From assembly GCA_049472395.1 (NCBI GenBank), contig JBLIRR010000013.1, positions 1 through 64,000 of the forward strand: 64,000 bases of DNA. Reading direction: 5' to 3'. The notes beneath the pieces were generated by a model that was given only the letters and a program-made list of their open reading frames with translations, searched no databases and was not told the DNA's origin. Source of the DNA: JBLIRR01 sp049472395. GTDB taxonomy: Bacteria > SZUA-182 > DTGQ01 > JBLIRR01. Both the position numbers and the translations under genes were made by a program. Shown here piece by piece: positions 63,349-64,000 of the stretch; the stretch's first letter is position 1, and the number at the start of each line of letters is the position of its first letter.

Positions 63349-64000
63349 CTATTTTTTACTCTCATAGGTAAGAACCTCATCTCTTGAATAATATCCTTTG
63401 CTTTTTATCTTAAGAGAGGGATCAGAGGTTACTCTACCGATGACGCGTGAATCAATTAAGTAAATCTTGGCAACTTCCATAACTCGTTCTGGTTCCGGTG
63501 TAATAATAACCATTCCTTGTCCCATATTCCAGGTAAGATAAGCTTCTTTATCATCAACTCTCCCCTTTTCCTGGCAATAATGCATTAAGGGCGCTGGCTC
63601 AAAAGGATTGTCCACTAATGCCCCTAATTTGGAGGGCTTTAACACTCTTCTCACCTTTCCGGGCATCCCCCCTCCTGTTATATGGCTTATTCCATGAATT
63701 TCTACTTGAGGTTCCTGACAAGAACAACCCCCAAACATTTCAACAACAGCTCGAGAGTAAATTCTGGACGCAGCCAATGTCTGATCTCCGAGAGGTACGC
63801 CATTGTAATATGTTTGATGCCAATTGTCACCATGATGAGTGTGCAATATTTTCCTTACCAGTGAAAGCCCATTAGAACGGAATCCACTTTCTTTTAAACC
63901 AACTAAATAATCCCCTTCTTTGATTTCATATCCTGTAAACATGCGATCTTTTTGTGCGAACCAGACAACTGCAGCTCCCCAATTGCAGTTAAAATTTCCG
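63349..64000 (-). CDS. purM: Phosphoribosylformylglycinamidine cyclo-ligase (PurM)-like, partial
   Basis: The frame enters from the right edge of the window; the 217 visible residues are the C-terminal part of AIR synthase-like proteins. Visible motifs: KEGDYLVGLKESGFRSNGLSLVRKIL (the GLxSSGxHSNGxS segment, here with GFRSNG), HGISHITGGGMPGKVRRVLK and WNMGQGMVII. They match the C-terminal domain of PurM, which closes the imidazole ring in purine synthesis. Upstream codons read GNFNCNWGAAVVWFAQKDR, in frame. The visible sequence differs from typical PurM in the GFRSNG and GCSCQEPQ parts, so a PurM-related paralogue is possible. It is downstream of nothing visible; tatA follows. Confidence 0.8.
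   Translation of the reverse strand, partial: GNFNCNWGAAVVWFAQKDRMFTGYEIKEGDYLVGLKESGFRSNGLSLVRKILHTHHGDNWHQTYYNGVPLGDQTLAASRIYSRAVVEMFGGCSCQEPQVEIHGISHITGGGMPGKVRRVLKPSKLGALVDNPFEPAPLMHYCQEKGRVDDKEAYLTWNMGQGMVIITPEPERVMEVAKIYLIDSRVIGRVTSDPSLKIKSKGYYSRDEVLTYESKK

Overview
The window is AT-rich DNA from a Gram-negative bacterium that I cannot place in a phylum. Support for a diderm envelope comes from a complete recC-recB-recD operon, RlpA, a Blc-type lipocalin, several lipobox proteins, a PorV/FadL-like outer-membrane beta-barrel protein, a TatA/B protein and a type IV pilus/type II secretion-like ExeA-PilN-PilO set. Reduced GC content, many hypothetical proteins and several decayed genes fit an environmental or candidate-phylum genome. 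No rRNA, tRNA or CRISPR array was seen.

Layout. 1-3.4 kb looks like a stretch of integron gene cassettes without a visible integrase: imperfect inverted repeats of attC type separate a partial ORF, a CehA/PHP-type secreted protein, a broken peptidase-MA lipoprotein and a tiny frameshifted membrane protein. 3.5-4.3 kb holds a fusion of a TIR-like/deoxyribosyltransferase-like domain with a degenerate receiver domain, followed by palindromes. 4.5-17.5 kb, mostly on the minus strand, carries a MinD-like ATPase, an MBL-fold hydrolase, a cupin, recD-recB-recC, a lipocalin and a glycosyltransferase. 17.5-22.2 kb is a looser region with a pseudogene duplicate of a downstream zinc-ribbon/HEFGH membrane protein, a secreted DxDGD protein, an FHA protein and a CBS-pair protein.

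22.4-26.2 kb is a three-gene secretion/pilus assembly unit (ExeA-LysM-SPOR ATPase, PilN-like, PilO/PilP-like). 26.4-35.5 kb is the most striking locus: a P1B-type metal ATPase fused to an HflK-like SPFH protein, then HflC-like and a second HflK-like protein, a large secreted propeller plus degenerate PHP-like protein, an eight-haem NapC/NirT-like cytochrome and a small anchored NTF2-like protein, all co-directional. I infer that it links metal transport, SPFH membrane domains and periplasmic electron transfer. 35.5-39 kb contains relics (DEAD-box helicase, NTF2/histidine-kinase chimera), a subtilase and two small unknowns.

39.6-44.3 kb encodes a collagen-like/type-3-repeat lipoprotein whose ribosome-binding site sits in a stem-loop, followed by an active/inactive pair of M16 proteases. 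44.3-53.2 kb (minus strand) is parE-parC-adenylate cyclase (CHASE2)-FecR-TPR. 53.4-64 kb holds rlpA, a response regulator, a gluzincin protease, a B12-binding radical SAM enzyme, endonuclease IV, an outer-membrane beta-barrel, a DUF3108 protein, a Ski2-like helicase, tatA/B and a purM-like gene running off the edge.
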